Source: Sulfurimonas sp. (GTDB taxonomy: Bacteria > Campylobacterota > Campylobacteria > Campylobacterales > Sulfurimonadaceae). Taken from it: a DNA stretch of 64,000 nucleotides. The stretch spans positions 1 through 64,000 of the forward strand of contig NZ_JAQTLY010000001.1 of NCBI RefSeq assembly GCF_028714655.1, written 5' to 3'. Of the stretch, positions 18,420 to 28,603 are shown in pieces. Every line of letters begins with the position of its first letter. Positions within the stretch are counted from its first letter, which is position 1. The position numbers were made by a program, and so were the translations under genes. The notes beneath the pieces were generated by a model. The model made no database searches and was not told the DNA's origin. It saw only the letters and a program-made list of their open reading frames with translations.

Positions 18420-19503
18420 CAAAAATTTAGAAAATATAAAAACATATGAGGCAGGAAAGCCGATAGAATTAGTCGTGAGAGAGTTTGGAATAGACCCAAA
18501 AGATATTGTAAAACTTGCATCAAATGAGAATCCTTGCGGATGCTCGCCAAAAGTTGTAACGGCAGTCGGCAATATATTATCGAAAATGGCTCTTTATCCG
18601 GATGATTCTATGATACAGCTGAAAAATGCCCTAAGTATCAGATACGGCGTAGAGAACGAAAATATAATTATCGGTTCGGGAAGCGATCAGGTAATAGAGT
18701 TTTTGATTCATGCAAAAGCAGGTTCCGGCTCAAAAATCTTGATGAACAGTATAACTTTTGCAATGTATGAGATATACGCAAAACATATAGGTGCGGAGGT
18801 TATACGAACAGCTTCGCAAGCGCATAATATGGATGAGTTTTATGAGCTGTACAAGAGCCAAAAACCTGAAATTATATTTATATGCACGCCGAACAACCCA
18901 ACGGGAGATGCGCTGGATGCACAAAAAATATTTGATTTTCTAAAAAAGATAGATAGTGATACTTTAGTCGTAATCGACGGTGCTTATATGGAGTATGCAA
19001 TCGCAAAAGATGCCAAAAAAGAGATAATCGTAAAAGAATTGATAAAAGAGTTTGACAATGTAATCTTTTTGGGAACCTTTTCTAAAGCATACGGACTTGG
19101 CGGAATGAGAGTAGGTTACGGTGTAGCAGATGCAAAAATAATAAAGGAGCTATATAAGCTTAGACCTCCTTTTAATATTACTACTCTCTCGCTAGAAGCG
19201 GCAACCGTAGCTCTAAGCGATGAGGAGTTTGTGCAAAAAAGTATTACTCTTAATTTAGAACAGATGAAAAGATATGAAGAGTTTGCAAAAGAGCAAAAAA
19301 TAGATATAATAAACAGTTATACAAATTTTGTTACATTGTGTTTAAACAAAAATCAAAATTCTTCTAAGATATCGAACTTATTGTTGCAAAAAGGGATGAT
19401 AGTTAGAGATTTGAGCAGTTACAGTATGAACGCCATCAGGGTTACAGTCGGTACAGAAGAGCAAAATAGTCGTTTTTTTGGGTTAGTTACACAATTCTTA
19501 TAA
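18409..19503 (+). CDS. hisC: Histidinol-phosphate aminotransferase
   Basis: This is a fold-type I PLP aminotransferase for histidine synthesis; in this lineage it may also serve aromatic amino acids, given the neighbouring pheA. Motifs are KLASNENP near 32-39, [12 protein letters not shown] near 160, [10 protein letters not shown], and [17 protein letters not shown] with the PLP lysine near 223. I take the GTG at 18409 (product M-K-F-N-K-N) because family members start there; another GTG at 18400 would add three residues. Both lie inside the pheA end, so translation is coupled. Confidence 0.93.
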   Translation: MKFNKNLENIKTYEAGKPIELVVREFGIDPKDIVKLASNENPCGCSPKVVTAVGNILSKMALYPDDSMIQLKNALSIRYGVENENIIIGSGSDQVIEFLIHAKAGSGSKILMNSITFAMYEIYAKHIGAEVIRTASQAHNMDEFYELYKSQKPEIIFICTPNNPTGDALDAQKIFDFLKKIDSDTLVVIDGAYMEYAIAKDAKKEIIVKELIKEFDNVIFLGTFSKAYGLGGMRVGYGVADAKIIKELYKLRPPFNITTLSLEAATVALSDEEFVQKSITLNLEQMKRYEEFAKEQKIDIINSYTNFVTLCLNKNQNSSKISNLLLQKGMIVRDLSSYSMNAIRVTVGTEEQNSRFFGLVTQFL

Positions 19504-19521
19504 TTTTAAAATGGGAAGTTA

Positions 19522-21222
19522 ATGGATTTTAAGGTACTTTTTTCACAATTAGTCGTTCTATATGATAAGCTAACTAAACAACAAAAGCTTATTATAGGTG
19601 CTGCTATTGTCGGTATCGTTGCATTTTTAATTTTTATGGTTGTTTATACGGCTAAAAAAGAAGCAACCAATAAGATGGAGGTGCTTTTTAACTCTTTAAC
19701 TTCAGAAGATGCCGTAAAAGTTGTTGAGCAGCTGGAAAAAGATAATATACCGTATGAAATATTAGATAGTAATGTTATAAAGGTTCCTAAAAAGGTAGTT
19801 TATAAAGAACGAATGGCTATTGCCTCACTCGGAATTCCAAAAAAAAGCGGTGTCGGTTTTGAACTTTTTAATAACCAAGAGTTCGGCGCGACAAGCTTTG
19901 ATCAAAATGTGAAATACCTTCGAGCCCTAGAAGGCGAGCTCGCTCGTACTATTGGTGCTCTTGCGCCCATAGAGAATGCGAATGTAAGTTTGGCTCTGCC
20001 GAAAGATTCACTTTTTGTCGAGAAGCAAACGGCTCCTACGGCTTCCGTTATGCTTAAGCTGGTTGAGGGCGGGAAGCTATCTGCAAAACAAGTCAGAGGA
20101 ATAAAAAACCTTGTGTCCGCTGCAGTACCGAATCTAACATCGGCGAATGTTATACTGATAGACAGCGACGGCGAAACATTGGGTGATGAGAATGAGATGG
20201 CTCAGATGAGCGAATTGTCATCAGTTCAGCAGAATTTTAAAACAAAAGAAGAGAAGAAAAGACAGAAAAAAATCATAGAAGTTGTTTCTCCTTTTGTCGG
20301 CGGAGAGCAAAAAGTAGTTGCTCAAGTTACTATAGAGTATGATTTTTCTATCCAAAATTCTACTTCGGAAAAGTTTGACCCCGAAAATGTAGTTAGAAGT
20401 GAACAGGTTAGCGAAGAAAAAAGAGACGGCAAAAGCCCGAGTGAAGTCGGCGGAGTTCCGGGTACAGTAAGCAATATAGGTCCTGTTGAGGGTCTCGCAA
20501 GTAATCAATCGAACGAAAAGTATGAAAAAAGCAGCGGTACGACAAATTATGAAGTCGGAAAAACAGTATCTACAACAAAAAGTGAATTTGCACGGGTAAA
20601 AAGAATTACGGCTGCAGTTGTTGTAGACGGAAAGTATAAGAATAAAGCTGATGCTGAGGGTAAGCCAACGGCTGAACAGAGTTATGAGCCGCTCTCAGAG
20701 AGTGATTTGGAGGCGCTAACTGCGTTAGTCAGTCGCTCTATAGGCATTAGCGAGGAGAGAGGCGATCAGATAAGCGTTAAAAATTTACAATTTAAAACTG
20801 CCGATGTCAACACGGCAGAAGAGAAAGTCAATCAAGCCATTGCCTTTTCCAGAGCCTATTTGGAACCGTTTTCCGGACTCTTTAAATATATTTTTGTACT
20901 TATTCTTCTTCTTGTTTTATACAAGAAAGTTATCTCTCCTTTTGCACAAAAAATGCTTGAAGTCTCTAAAGAAGAGGAAGAGCTTGGTAAGCCGATTTTA
21001 GATATCGGTAACGATGAAGATGAGGATTTGGTGGAAAAAGTGCAGTTAATGCGTAAAAAAGTTGAAGAGCAGCTAGGAGTCGGAGAGGGCTTTAATGAGG
21101 ATGAACTTAAATATGATGTTCTTCTTGAAAAAGTACGAGCTATGATTGAAGATTCACCCGAAGCGGTAGCTCTTGTCTTACAAGCTCTGGTGATAGAAGA
21201 TTCTGATGCAACTTCTAAGTAA
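19522..21222 (+). CDS. fliF: Flagellar MS-ring protein
   Basis: FliF forms the membrane ring on which the flagellum and its export gate assemble. The 566-residue protein has a first transmembrane helix near 24-46 and ring-building motifs (YscJ/FliF-like, about 50-225, with ARTIGALAPIENANVSLALPK). A low-complexity Ser/Gly/Lys region follows near 300-340, then a second helix near 450-470. The acidic C-terminal tail binds FliG. fliG follows after 12 bp. Confidence 0.97.
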   Translation: MDFKVLFSQLVVLYDKLTKQQKLIIGAAIVGIVAFLIFMVVYTAKKEATNKMEVLFNSLTSEDAVKVVEQLEKDNIPYEILDSNVIKVPKKVVYKERMAIASLGIPKKSGVGFELFNNQEFGATSFDQNVKYLRALEGELARTIGALAPIENANVSLALPKDSLFVEKQTAPTASVMLKLVEGGKLSAKQVRGIKNLVSAAVPNLTSANVILIDSDGETLGDENEMAQMSELSSVQQNFKTKEEKKRQKKIIEVVSPFVGGEQKVVAQVTIEYDFSIQNSTSEKFDPENVVRSEQVSEEKRDGKSPSEVGGVPGTVSNIGPVEGLASNQSNEKYEKSSGTTNYEVGKTVSTTKSEFARVKRITAAVVVDGKYKNKADAEGKPTAEQSYEPLSESDLEALTALVSRSIGISEERGDQISVKNLQFKTADVNTAEEKVNQAIAFSRAYLEPFSGLFKYIFVLILLLVLYKKVISPFAQKMLEVSKEEEELGKPILDIGNDEDEDLVEKVQLMRKKVEEQLGVGEGFNEDELKYDVLLEKVRAMIEDSPEAVALVLQALVIEDSDATSK

Positions 21223-21234
21223 AAAGGAATGTAA

Positions 21235-22263
21235 GTGAATTTAAGCGCAGCGCAACAAGCAAGATTTGATGAAATGAGTATGGGAGAAAAAGTTGCAATT
21301 TTATTATTGCAAATGGGCGAAGATGCAACGGCTTCTATATTTTCAAATATGAGTGTTGATGCGATAACAGATGTTTCAAAATATATTGCTATGAATAAAA
21401 GCGTGGAAAAGGTAGTTGCGACAGCAGTACTTGAAGAATTTTATGCTATTTTGCAGTCGGGTCAGTTTATAACATCCGGCGGTATGGAGTATGCAAGAGA
21501 GCTTCTTTATAGAACACTTGGTCCCGAAGAGGCAAAAAAAATTTTGGAAAAACTCTCAAGAAGTATGCAGGAGAGTCAGAATTTTGCCTATCTGTCAAAA
21601 ATCAAGCCTCAGCAGCTTTCAGACTTTATTATTAATGAGCATCCTCAAACAATTGCTCTAATTTTAGCTCATATGGATGCGACGGAAGCTGCCGATACGC
21701 TTCAATATTTCCCTGATGATTTAAGAAGCGAAGTCTCTATGAGAATGGCAAAATTGGGAGATATCTCTCCGTCGGTAATTAAGAGAGTTTCTGCGGTGTT
21801 AGAATCTAAGCTTGAATCTCTTGCGTCATATAAAGTCGAAGTCGGCGGTCCGCGTGCAGTTGCAGATATCTTTAACCGTCTTGGAGCAAAAGCTTCTAAA
21901 GAGACTCTTGCAAAAATCGAAGAGAGAGACGAAGAGATGTCTAATCTAATCAAAGAGATGATGTTTACATTTGAAGATATTGCAAAATTGGATAAAGGTG
22001 CGATTTCGGAGATTCTCAAAGCCGTAGAAAAACCTGATTTGATGCTTGGACTAAAAAGTGCGCCTGAAGATCTTAAACAGAAATTTTTTAGCGCTATGAG
22101 CGAGAGAGCAAGAGAGTCTTTTGAGGAAGAGATGCAGTTTTTAGGTGCTGTCAAAATGAAAGAGGTAGAAGGCGCACAAAGAAAAATTGTAGAAGTTGTA
22201 AACGGTCTTGCCGAAGCTGGAACAATCCAGTTAGGATCTTCGTCGGAAGAGATGGTGGAATAG
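21235..22263 (+). CDS. fliG: Flagellar motor switch protein FliG
   Basis: FliG couples the stator to the rotor and the switch. The 342 residues start with GTG, preceded by AAAGGAATG. They show the FliF-binding N-terminal domain (about 1-100), the EHPQTIALILAHM middle-domain motif near 135, and a C-terminal torque domain. The last has charged helices and the FEEEMQFLGAVKMKEVEGAQ signature near 298-317. Order fliF-fliG-fliH is conserved across flagellated bacteria. Confidence 0.97.
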   Translation: MNLSAAQQARFDEMSMGEKVAILLLQMGEDATASIFSNMSVDAITDVSKYIAMNKSVEKVVATAVLEEFYAILQSGQFITSGGMEYARELLYRTLGPEEAKKILEKLSRSMQESQNFAYLSKIKPQQLSDFIINEHPQTIALILAHMDATEAADTLQYFPDDLRSEVSMRMAKLGDISPSVIKRVSAVLESKLESLASYKVEVGGPRAVADIFNRLGAKASKETLAKIEERDEEMSNLIKEMMFTFEDIAKLDKGAISEILKAVEKPDLMLGLKSAPEDLKQKFFSAMSERARESFEEEMQFLGAVKMKEVEGAQRKIVEVVNGLAEAGTIQLGSSSEEMVE

Positions 22264-22264
22264 T

Positions 22265-23053
22265 TTGTCAAGTATAATCAGCAGTGAAAAAATTCAAAAG
22301 CATAATGTCGATAAGTACAGTTTTAAGGTTCTGGCTCTGGGCACGGAGCATCAGGACGAACAGAGTGCGCAAGGTGCAAAAAAAACGATTTTTGAAGTAC
22401 AAGAGCCTAGAATAGAACGAGAAATAGACACAAGCGCAATAAGTCAAAACTCTAAAGATTCTTTAATTGAATCTCTGCTTAAAAAAACGGATGAGATGTC
22501 ATCCAATTTTATTAAACTTCAAATGAAATTGGAGAGTATGAGCGATGAGCATAAGGCAGAACTGCAAAAAGCAAAGGATGACTCTTATGCTGTAGGGTTA
22601 GAAGCAGGAAAGGTGCTTGCTCTTAAAGAAGAAGAAAAAAACAGTGCAAATGTTTTATCTCAATATTTTTCATCTATTGCAAAGTTAGAAAAAAGCGCGA
22701 AAGATTATGAGAGTGCATTAGAAGAGATAAAAAAAGATTTAGTCAATGCAGCGTTAGATATTTCAAAAGAAGTAATAAAGATTGAGCTTAGTGAAAATTC
22801 AAACAAGGTAGCGGCGACTTTAGCCAAAGAACTTATTAAAGAACTGCAGAGTGCTTCAAAAGTGGTTTTAAAAGTAAATCCGAAAGATCACGGAGCCATC
22901 TCTCAAGCCGTAGGTTCTCTGCCTCATGTTGAAGTTATGTCCGACGGTGCAGTTAGTCTGGGGGGAGTTATTGCCATTAGCGATGCAGGTAATATTGATG
23001 CACAAATATCAAAAAGATTTGAGAGAGTAAAGAGAGTAGCATTAAGTGAGTAA
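22265..23053 (+). CDS. fliH: Flagellar assembly protein FliH
   Basis: FliH is the peripheral stalk and regulator of the export ATPase FliI. Of its 262 residues, the N-terminal third is variable. A long helical middle (about 75-160, with LKKTDEMSSNFIKLQMKLE) follows, then the conserved C-terminal FliH/VATPase-E-like domain (VNAALDISKEVIKIEL, VVLKVNPKDHGAI, VSLGGVIAISDAGNIDAQI). The best start is a TTG one base after the fliG stop. dxs follows after 9 bp, as in related genomes. Confidence 0.9.
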   Translation: MSSIISSEKIQKHNVDKYSFKVLALGTEHQDEQSAQGAKKTIFEVQEPRIEREIDTSAISQNSKDSLIESLLKKTDEMSSNFIKLQMKLESMSDEHKAELQKAKDDSYAVGLEAGKVLALKEEEKNSANVLSQYFSSIAKLEKSAKDYESALEEIKKDLVNAALDISKEVIKIELSENSNKVAATLAKELIKELQSASKVVLKVNPKDHGAISQAVGSLPHVEVMSDGAVSLGGVIAISDAGNIDAQISKRFERVKRVALSE

Positions 23054-23062
23054 AATAAATTT

Positions 23063-24886
23063 ATGAATATAGCAAAAAGCACGATAAAAGAGTTGGAAAA
23101 GCTTTGTAAAGATATAAGAGAAGAGATACTAAGAGTAGTTAGCAAAAACGGCGGACACTTGAGTTCTACGCTCGGTGCAACAGAGATTATAGTAGCGATG
23201 CACAAAGTATTTGACAGCAAAAAAGATCCATTTATTTTTGATGTATCTCACCAATCATATGCACATAAACTTATTACCGAGAGATGGAGCAAATTTGACA
23301 CGCTAAGACAATTCGGCGGTATATCAGGGTATACAAAACCAAGTGAGAGTGAACATGACTATTTTGTTGCGGGACATAGCTCAACTTCTATCTCTTTAGG
23401 TGTGGGAGCAGCAAAAGCAATAGCGCTCAAAGGCGAACAGGATTCAAGAGTTCCGGTTGTAATGATCGGCGACGGCTCAATGACTGCCGGTATGGTATAT
23501 GAAGCTTTAAATGAGTTAGGCGAGAGAAAATACCCGATGGTGATTATACTCAACGATAATGAGATGAGCATAGCAAAACCCATCGGAGCAATCAGCCGAA
23601 TGCTAAGCTCTGCCATGGCATCACCGTTTTATCAAACATTTAAGAGACATACCGAAAATTTTGTGGATAATTTCGGAGAGGGAGCACATTACATAGCAAA
23701 AAGAATGGAAGAGTCTTTGAAGCTTATAACTCCGGGAATTATGTTTGAAGAGATGGGGATTGATTATATAGGACCCGTCAACGGACATAACTTGGCTTCC
23801 TTGGTTGAAATATTGCAAAAAGCAAAAGATCTTAAAAAACCCGTAATCGTGCATGTGCAAACTCTTAAAGGCAAGGGTTATCAAATAGCCGAAGGCAAAG
23901 AGGAGAAGTGGCACGGAGTAGGACCTTTTGATATAGGCAGCGGAAACGCATCTAATAAAAAAAGCTCTTCAAAAAGTGCTACTCAAATCTACTCGGAGGC
24001 CCTGCTTCATCTTGCAAAGAAAAATGAAAAAATAGTCGGCGCAACGGCGGCTATGCCGAGCGGAACAGGATTGAGTGAGCTTATAGAGCTTTACCCGACA
24101 AGATTTTGGGATGTGGCGATTGCCGAGCAACATGCGGTAACTTCAATGGCGGCACTCGCAAAAGAGGGTTTTAAACCGTTTTGTACAATCTACTCTACAT
24201 TTTTGCAACGCGGATATGATCAGATAATACATGATACTTGTTTGATGGATTTGCCGGTTGTTTTTGCACTGGATCGTGCCGGAATAGTCGGAGAGGACGG
24301 AGAGACGCATCAAGGGGTTTTTGATATCAGTTTTTTAAGGGCGATTCCTAATATGACTCTTTTGGCTCCAAGAGACGAGAGATCTTTTCATCAGGCGATG
24401 GCGTTTGCGGCCGAGTATAAGCACCCGTGCTCTCTTAGATACCCGAGAGGCTCATTTATAGAGACCGATTTGCCTGAATCGCTTCCTTTTGAAATCGCAA
24501 AATCACAGATGCTTAGAACAAACAATAGCGATATCTTGTTTATCGGTTATGGAAACGGAGTAGGGCGTGCATACCAGAGTGCAGAATTTTTGGATGTTGA
24601 GGTAAATATTTTAGATTTAAGATTTGTTAAACCGCTTGATGAAAATATGCTTCGCGAGTTATCTAAAAAACACGATAAATGGTTTGTATTTTCAGACAGT
24701 GCAAAAATGGGCGGAGTGGCAAGTGCTATTTTAGAGTTTTTAGCCAAAGAAAAGATCTTGCATATAAAGTTAGAGAGTTTTGAATATGATGATAATTTTA
24801 TAACGCACGGAAATACAAAACAGGTGGAAGAGTCGCTTGGACTTTTACCGAAGCAGCTGGCAAAAAGAGTAGAAACACTTATATAA
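23063..24886 (+). CDS. dxs: 1-deoxy-D-xylulose-5-phosphate synthase
   Basis: Dxs is the thiamine-diphosphate enzyme that condenses pyruvate and glyceraldehyde 3-phosphate, first step of the MEP isoprenoid pathway. The 607 residues include the GGHLSSTLGATE opening, the ThDP motif GDGSMTAGM...NDNEMSI (about 137-175), and the second-domain GEDGETHQGVFD (about 410) with the catalytic environment for the donor substrate. The C-terminal transketolase-like domain is present. It is transcribed with the flagellar genes fliFGH, an arrangement seen in Campylobacter. Confidence 0.97.
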   Translation: MNIAKSTIKELEKLCKDIREEILRVVSKNGGHLSSTLGATEIIVAMHKVFDSKKDPFIFDVSHQSYAHKLITERWSKFDTLRQFGGISGYTKPSESEHDYFVAGHSSTSISLGVGAAKAIALKGEQDSRVPVVMIGDGSMTAGMVYEALNELGERKYPMVIILNDNEMSIAKPIGAISRMLSSAMASPFYQTFKRHTENFVDNFGEGAHYIAKRMEESLKLITPGIMFEEMGIDYIGPVNGHNLASLVEILQKAKDLKKPVIVHVQTLKGKGYQIAEGKEEKWHGVGPFDIGSGNASNKKSSSKSATQIYSEALLHLAKKNEKIVGATAAMPSGTGLSELIELYPTRFWDVAIAEQHAVTSMAALAKEGFKPFCTIYSTFLQRGYDQIIHDTCLMDLPVVFALDRAGIVGEDGETHQGVFDISFLRAIPNMTLLAPRDERSFHQAMAFAAEYKHPCSLRYPRGSFIETDLPESLPFEIAKSQMLRTNNSDILFIGYGNGVGRAYQSAEFLDVEVNILDLRFVKPLDENMLRELSKKHDKWFVFSDSAKMGGVASAILEFLAKEKILHIKLESFEYDDNFITHGNTKQVEESLGLLPKQLAKRVETLI

Positions 24887-24916
24887 GCACCATAATCAAA
24901 AAAAGAGAGTTTTTGC

Positions 24917-26017
24917 ATGTCTAATCTTGGAAATAAAATCTCTCAGGCAAAAGCCAAGCTTTTGATGGAGTATCCGCTTTTTGGAACTATCGCTTCAAGA
25001 TTGGAACTTATTCAAAATGATGATATACAAAGTTTTAAAAGCAACGGAATCAGGCTTGAGTATAACAGTGATTTTTTAAAGAGCTTAGAGCCGAGTCAGA
25101 TGGAATTTGTTTTTGCAAACGGCGCAATGCACGCTTCGCTTGCTCATGAAGCTAGAAAAAACGGCAGGAGCGGGTGGCTTTGGCAGCTCTCAACCGATTA
25201 TGCCATCAATGATATGTTGGTTGAAAATGGACTAAATAGACCGGATGAGGCTAGCTATAATGAGAGGTTTAGCGGGCTTTATGCCGAAGAGATTTACGAA
25301 GAGTTAAAAGAGGATATCTTACGGGATGAGCTTGAATATGAAGCGGATAGCCAAGATGAAACGACCTCTTCAAAAAATCCTGAAAATAACGAGGATTTAA
25401 ATGAGCAGCTTTTTGGGGAATTTGCAAAAGCTGTATTTGAAGCAGAGATTAAAAACGGTGAGGTTCCGATTTCGATAGGCAGGTTTTTCGCTCTTGGCTA
25501 TAACGGTAAAATCAACTGGCGAGATGAGCTAAGAGCCGCACTTGACAGATTCCATAAAGATGACTATACTCTTCTTCCGCCAAATAAAAAATTTCTTCAT
25601 TTAGGCATCTATCTGCCCTCTTGCATAAGTCAAAGATTTAAACTTGTCGTGGCAATCGACAGTTCGGGTTCGGTCGATGAGAAGCTTTTGTGCAAGTTTT
25701 TGAGTGAGCTGAATTTTTTAACAAATACGATTTCAAACTATCAGATAGAGTTGCTTGTAAGTGATGATAAGATTCAAACGCATAAAACTTTTTATAACGG
25801 CGATATCTTGGAAGCTGAAGTAAAAGGCGGGGGAGCTACTGACTTTAGAGCCGTTTTTGAATTTATAGAAAATGAGCTGCAAGATGTAAAACTGCTTCTC
25901 TATTTTACGGACTTAGACGGGATTTTTCCAAAAGATGAGCCGAATTATGAAATGAAGTGGATAGCTCCCAAAGAGAGCAGAGTTCCCTTTGGAGATATTA
26001 TAGTTTTGGAAGATTAG
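24917..26017 (+). CDS. DUF2201-type putative metallopeptidase / VWA-like protein
   Basis: This 366-residue protein has an N-terminal DUF2201-like domain and a C-terminal VWA-like domain. The former's usual HExxH helix reads ANGAMHASLAHEARKNGR here, followed by the family's DYAINDMLVENGL. The latter has AIDSSGSVDEKLL near 250, GGGATDF near 305 and YFTDLDGIFP near 335, giving an intact DxSxS metal-binding site. The first Glu of HExxH is missing, so zinc-peptidase activity is doubtful. Relatives are normally paired with a MoxR-type AAA+ ATPase; none is adjacent here. The stop overlaps the convergent GGDEF gene by 4 bp. Confidence 0.72.
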   Translation: MSNLGNKISQAKAKLLMEYPLFGTIASRLELIQNDDIQSFKSNGIRLEYNSDFLKSLEPSQMEFVFANGAMHASLAHEARKNGRSGWLWQLSTDYAINDMLVENGLNRPDEASYNERFSGLYAEEIYEELKEDILRDELEYEADSQDETTSSKNPENNEDLNEQLFGEFAKAVFEAEIKNGEVPISIGRFFALGYNGKINWRDELRAALDRFHKDDYTLLPPNKKFLHLGIYLPSCISQRFKLVVAIDSSGSVDEKLLCKFLSELNFLTNTISNYQIELLVSDDKIQTHKTFYNGDILEAEVKGGGATDFRAVFEFIENELQDVKLLLYFTDLDGIFPKDEPNYEMKWIAPKESRVPFGDIIVLED

Positions 26018-27258
26018 TTGTGAAAAACTTGATTTCTGCTGTTTTGTTTAGCATTATATAGCATCATATCGGCTTGATTAACACTCTCATCAAGAGTGTC
26101 TTCATGATTTATAGCGGCACCTATAGAAATTGTAAATTTTATCTCTTCGCCTTTGTCTGAAACGGTAACTGAATTTTGTACTTTTTCTCGCAAGTTCTCA
26201 AGTACCTTTAACGAAGTAACCGATAAACTATTTTTTATAACTACACAAAATTCATCTCCGCCGAATCTTGATACTATGTCATTTTGGTTTGTGTTTGCCC
26301 TTAAAATATCCGCTAAAGTATTTATAGCTTTATCCCCAGCATCATGTCCGTATGTATCGTTTATTTTTTTAAAATGGTCAATATTTATCATAGCAATTGC
26401 AAAATGTTCATTTTCATTTATTGCTTTTTCAAAATAAGTTCGCATATTGTCAAAAAAGTATCTTCTGTTGTAAAGCCCCGTTAAAAAGTCGCGGTTTGCA
26501 TGATTTGTTATGGCATATATGTTTTCTAAGGCCTCTATGGAGTTGTTTATGCGGCAAGAAAATTCCTCTTTTGAGAATGGTTTTTTGATATAGTCGTTTG
26601 CACCGTTTTTCAAAAATAGAGCCGTAGTCTCCTCGTCATTGTCGCTTGAGACAACTATAATAGTCAAATCGTTTTTAGTATAAGTTTTTCTAATTTCATG
26701 TGTCAGTTCAAGCCCGTTTAAAACAGGCATATGATAGTCGGTTAAAACCAAACTGATATCAGGAGTTGTGCTGAGAATTCCTAGTGCCTCTTCCCCATGT
26801 GCAACGGTTATAACTTTAAAAAACATATTTTCAAGCATGCTTTGCATCTGTTTTCTAAAAATTACGGAGTCGTCCACTACTAAAATTTTATGATTTTGAT
26901 TTTTTTGAACTCTTTTTATTGTTTGAATAATATAGTTCACATCGTTTACGCCGCTTTTATTTACATAATCAATGATGTTTTTTTTAAGCATTTTAGTTCT
27001 AAAATCTTTATCTATGTTTCCGCTAAGCACTATTGCATGATTTTTTTTCTCTAAAACATAATCCACGACTTCACCGTTTGGCGCATCGGGAAGATTGATA
27101 TCCAAAAGAGTTAAAAAGTAGCTGTATCTGCTTAAAAACAGCTTGACCTCAGATAGACTATACGCCACATCCACTTCAAAATCAAGCTCGGTGCTTATCT
27201 TTTTTGCTATTAATTTTGCTAAAGTTTTGTTATCTTCTACGATTAATATTCTCTGCAT
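26014..27258 (-). CDS. Response regulator with two receiver domains and GGDEF (diguanylate cyclase)
   Basis: This is a PleD-like signalling protein of 414 residues. Receiver 1 (about 1-115) has LLDINLPDAPNG and YVNKSG. Receiver 2 (about 122-240) has KILVVDDSVIFRKQM, the phospho-Asp in LTDYHMP, and YIKKPFS. The GGDEF domain (about 250-414) has DFLTGLYNRRYF, FKKINDTYGHDAGD and an intact FGGDEF, so it should make cyclic di-GMP. The RxxD product-inhibition site upstream of GGDEF reads NQND, so feedback inhibition is probably lost. No partner kinase is adjacent, and its promoter faces the helicase gene. Confidence 0.92.
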   Translation of the reverse strand: MQRILIVEDNKTLAKLIAKKISTELDFEVDVAYSLSEVKLFLSRYSYFLTLLDINLPDAPNGEVVDYVLEKKNHAIVLSGNIDKDFRTKMLKKNIIDYVNKSGVNDVNYIIQTIKRVQKNQNHKILVVDDSVIFRKQMQSMLENMFFKVITVAHGEEALGILSTTPDISLVLTDYHMPVLNGLELTHEIRKTYTKNDLTIIVVSSDNDEETTALFLKNGANDYIKKPFSKEEFSCRINNSIEALENIYAITNHANRDFLTGLYNRRYFFDNMRTYFEKAINENEHFAIAMINIDHFKKINDTYGHDAGDKAINTLADILRANTNQNDIVSRFGGDEFCVVIKNSLSVTSLKVLENLREKVQNSVTVSDKGEEIKFTISIGAAINHEDTLDESVNQADMMLYNAKQNSRNQVFHN

Positions 27259-27305
27259 AATTTTATAAACATCCTTATTTTTTTATGATTATAGTATAAT
27301 TTTTT

Positions 27306-28568
27306 ATGGATTATTTGAAAGATATTATTGAAAAATTAAAAGATAAAAAAAATGTTTTTTTAACAGGCGGTGCAGGTGTAGGAAAAACTACGATTACAAG
27401 AAATGTTATAAAATATTATGAAGATGAGGCAAAAAAAGTCGCAAAACTTGCTTCAACCGGAATGGCTGCTACGCTTATAGGCGGGCAGACTCTTCATAGC
27501 TTTTTAGACCTTGGAATTGCAGGTGATTTAAAAGAGTTGGAACAAAAAGGCAAATTTGAGATTAGCAAAAAAGTTAAAAAGCTTATCTCCGGTATGGATT
27601 TGATAGTTATAGACGAGATTTCCATGGTAAGCGATACTCTATTTGATATGATAAGCCTTAGATTGCGTCAGGCTGATTTTAAAGGCTCGCTTTTAGCAGT
27701 AGGTGATTTTTTACAGCTTCCTCCGGTTGTCAGAGGTTACTCGGAAGTCAGATTTGCATTTGAATCTCTTTTATGGAAAGAATTTCTCTTTGAGATAATT
27801 GAGCTTACACATATTTACAGAACCGACGATAGAGATTTTATAGAACTTTTGGCACACATTAGAGACGGTTTTGTGGATGAAGAGGTGCATAACGGTCTCA
27901 ATGAGTTTATAAAACCTCTGCCGCAAAATTTGAGTGAGTTTACTTTTTTGTTCGGTAAAAACAACTCGGCATCACTGCACAATAAAAATCAATTGGAGTT
28001 TGTTGATAAAGAGCTGCATATAAAAGAAGCTCAGGTTATTAAACATCTAAAAAGCACCAAAGAGCTAGAGATAGAGCGGTTTATGGATGATGCGAGAATA
28101 GAAAAAGAGCTGGAGTTAAAAGTAGGCGTCAGAGTGCTTTTTACTAGAAATTCTTGGAACTATTTCAACGGCGAGAGAGGAGTCGTCGTAAATATAGAGA
28201 GCAGTTTTGTCTATGTGCAAAAGAGTGACGGCGTGATTGTAAAACTTGAAGCGGTAGCTCAGAGTAAAAGCGTGTGGAGCGAAAAAAGTGTTAATGGTAA
28301 AAAAGAGATGGTAGAAGAGAACCTCTTTAGTGTTTATCAGTACCCCATAAGATTGGCTTATGCTATAACTATTCATAAATCGCAAGGTATGTCCATTGAA
28401 GATTTGATTATAGAGACCAACGAAATCTTTGCACCTTCGCAGTTCTATGTGGCAATTTCAAGAAGTTCAAACCCTAAACGCCTAAATCTAATCGCTCCAA
28501 GAAAACAGTGGAGAGATATAGTTTTTGTAAATAAAAAAGCTTTATCGTTTGTAAAAAAAGAGGTATAA
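27306..28568 (+). CDS. Pif1/RecD-like superfamily 1 DNA helicase
   Basis: This is a 420-residue helicase. Motif I is LTGGAGVGKTT near 19-29, Ia is STGMAATLIGGQTLHSF, and II is IVIDEISMVS. Motif III is AVGDFLQLPPV. A small SH3-like insert (VGVRVLFTRNSWNYFNGERG) is followed by motifs V/VI as YAITIHKSQGMSIEDLII and FYVAISRSS. It acts on DNA, probably 5'-3' and on structured substrates by analogy with Pif1. It has no extra nuclease domain and is shorter than eukaryotic Pif1. It is divergent from the GGDEF gene with only 47 bp between. Confidence 0.85.
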   Translation: MDYLKDIIEKLKDKKNVFLTGGAGVGKTTITRNVIKYYEDEAKKVAKLASTGMAATLIGGQTLHSFLDLGIAGDLKELEQKGKFEISKKVKKLISGMDLIVIDEISMVSDTLFDMISLRLRQADFKGSLLAVGDFLQLPPVVRGYSEVRFAFESLLWKEFLFEIIELTHIYRTDDRDFIELLAHIRDGFVDEEVHNGLNEFIKPLPQNLSEFTFLFGKNNSASLHNKNQLEFVDKELHIKEAQVIKHLKSTKELEIERFMDDARIEKELELKVGVRVLFTRNSWNYFNGERGVVVNIESSFVYVQKSDGVIVKLEAVAQSKSVWSEKSVNGKKEMVEENLFSVYQYPIRLAYAITIHKSQGMSIEDLIIETNEIFAPSQFYVAISRSSNPKRLNLIAPRKQWRDIVFVNKKALSFVKKEV

Positions 28569-28603
28569 CCCCCACGAAGATGTGAGAGTTAAATAGAAAA
28601 TTA

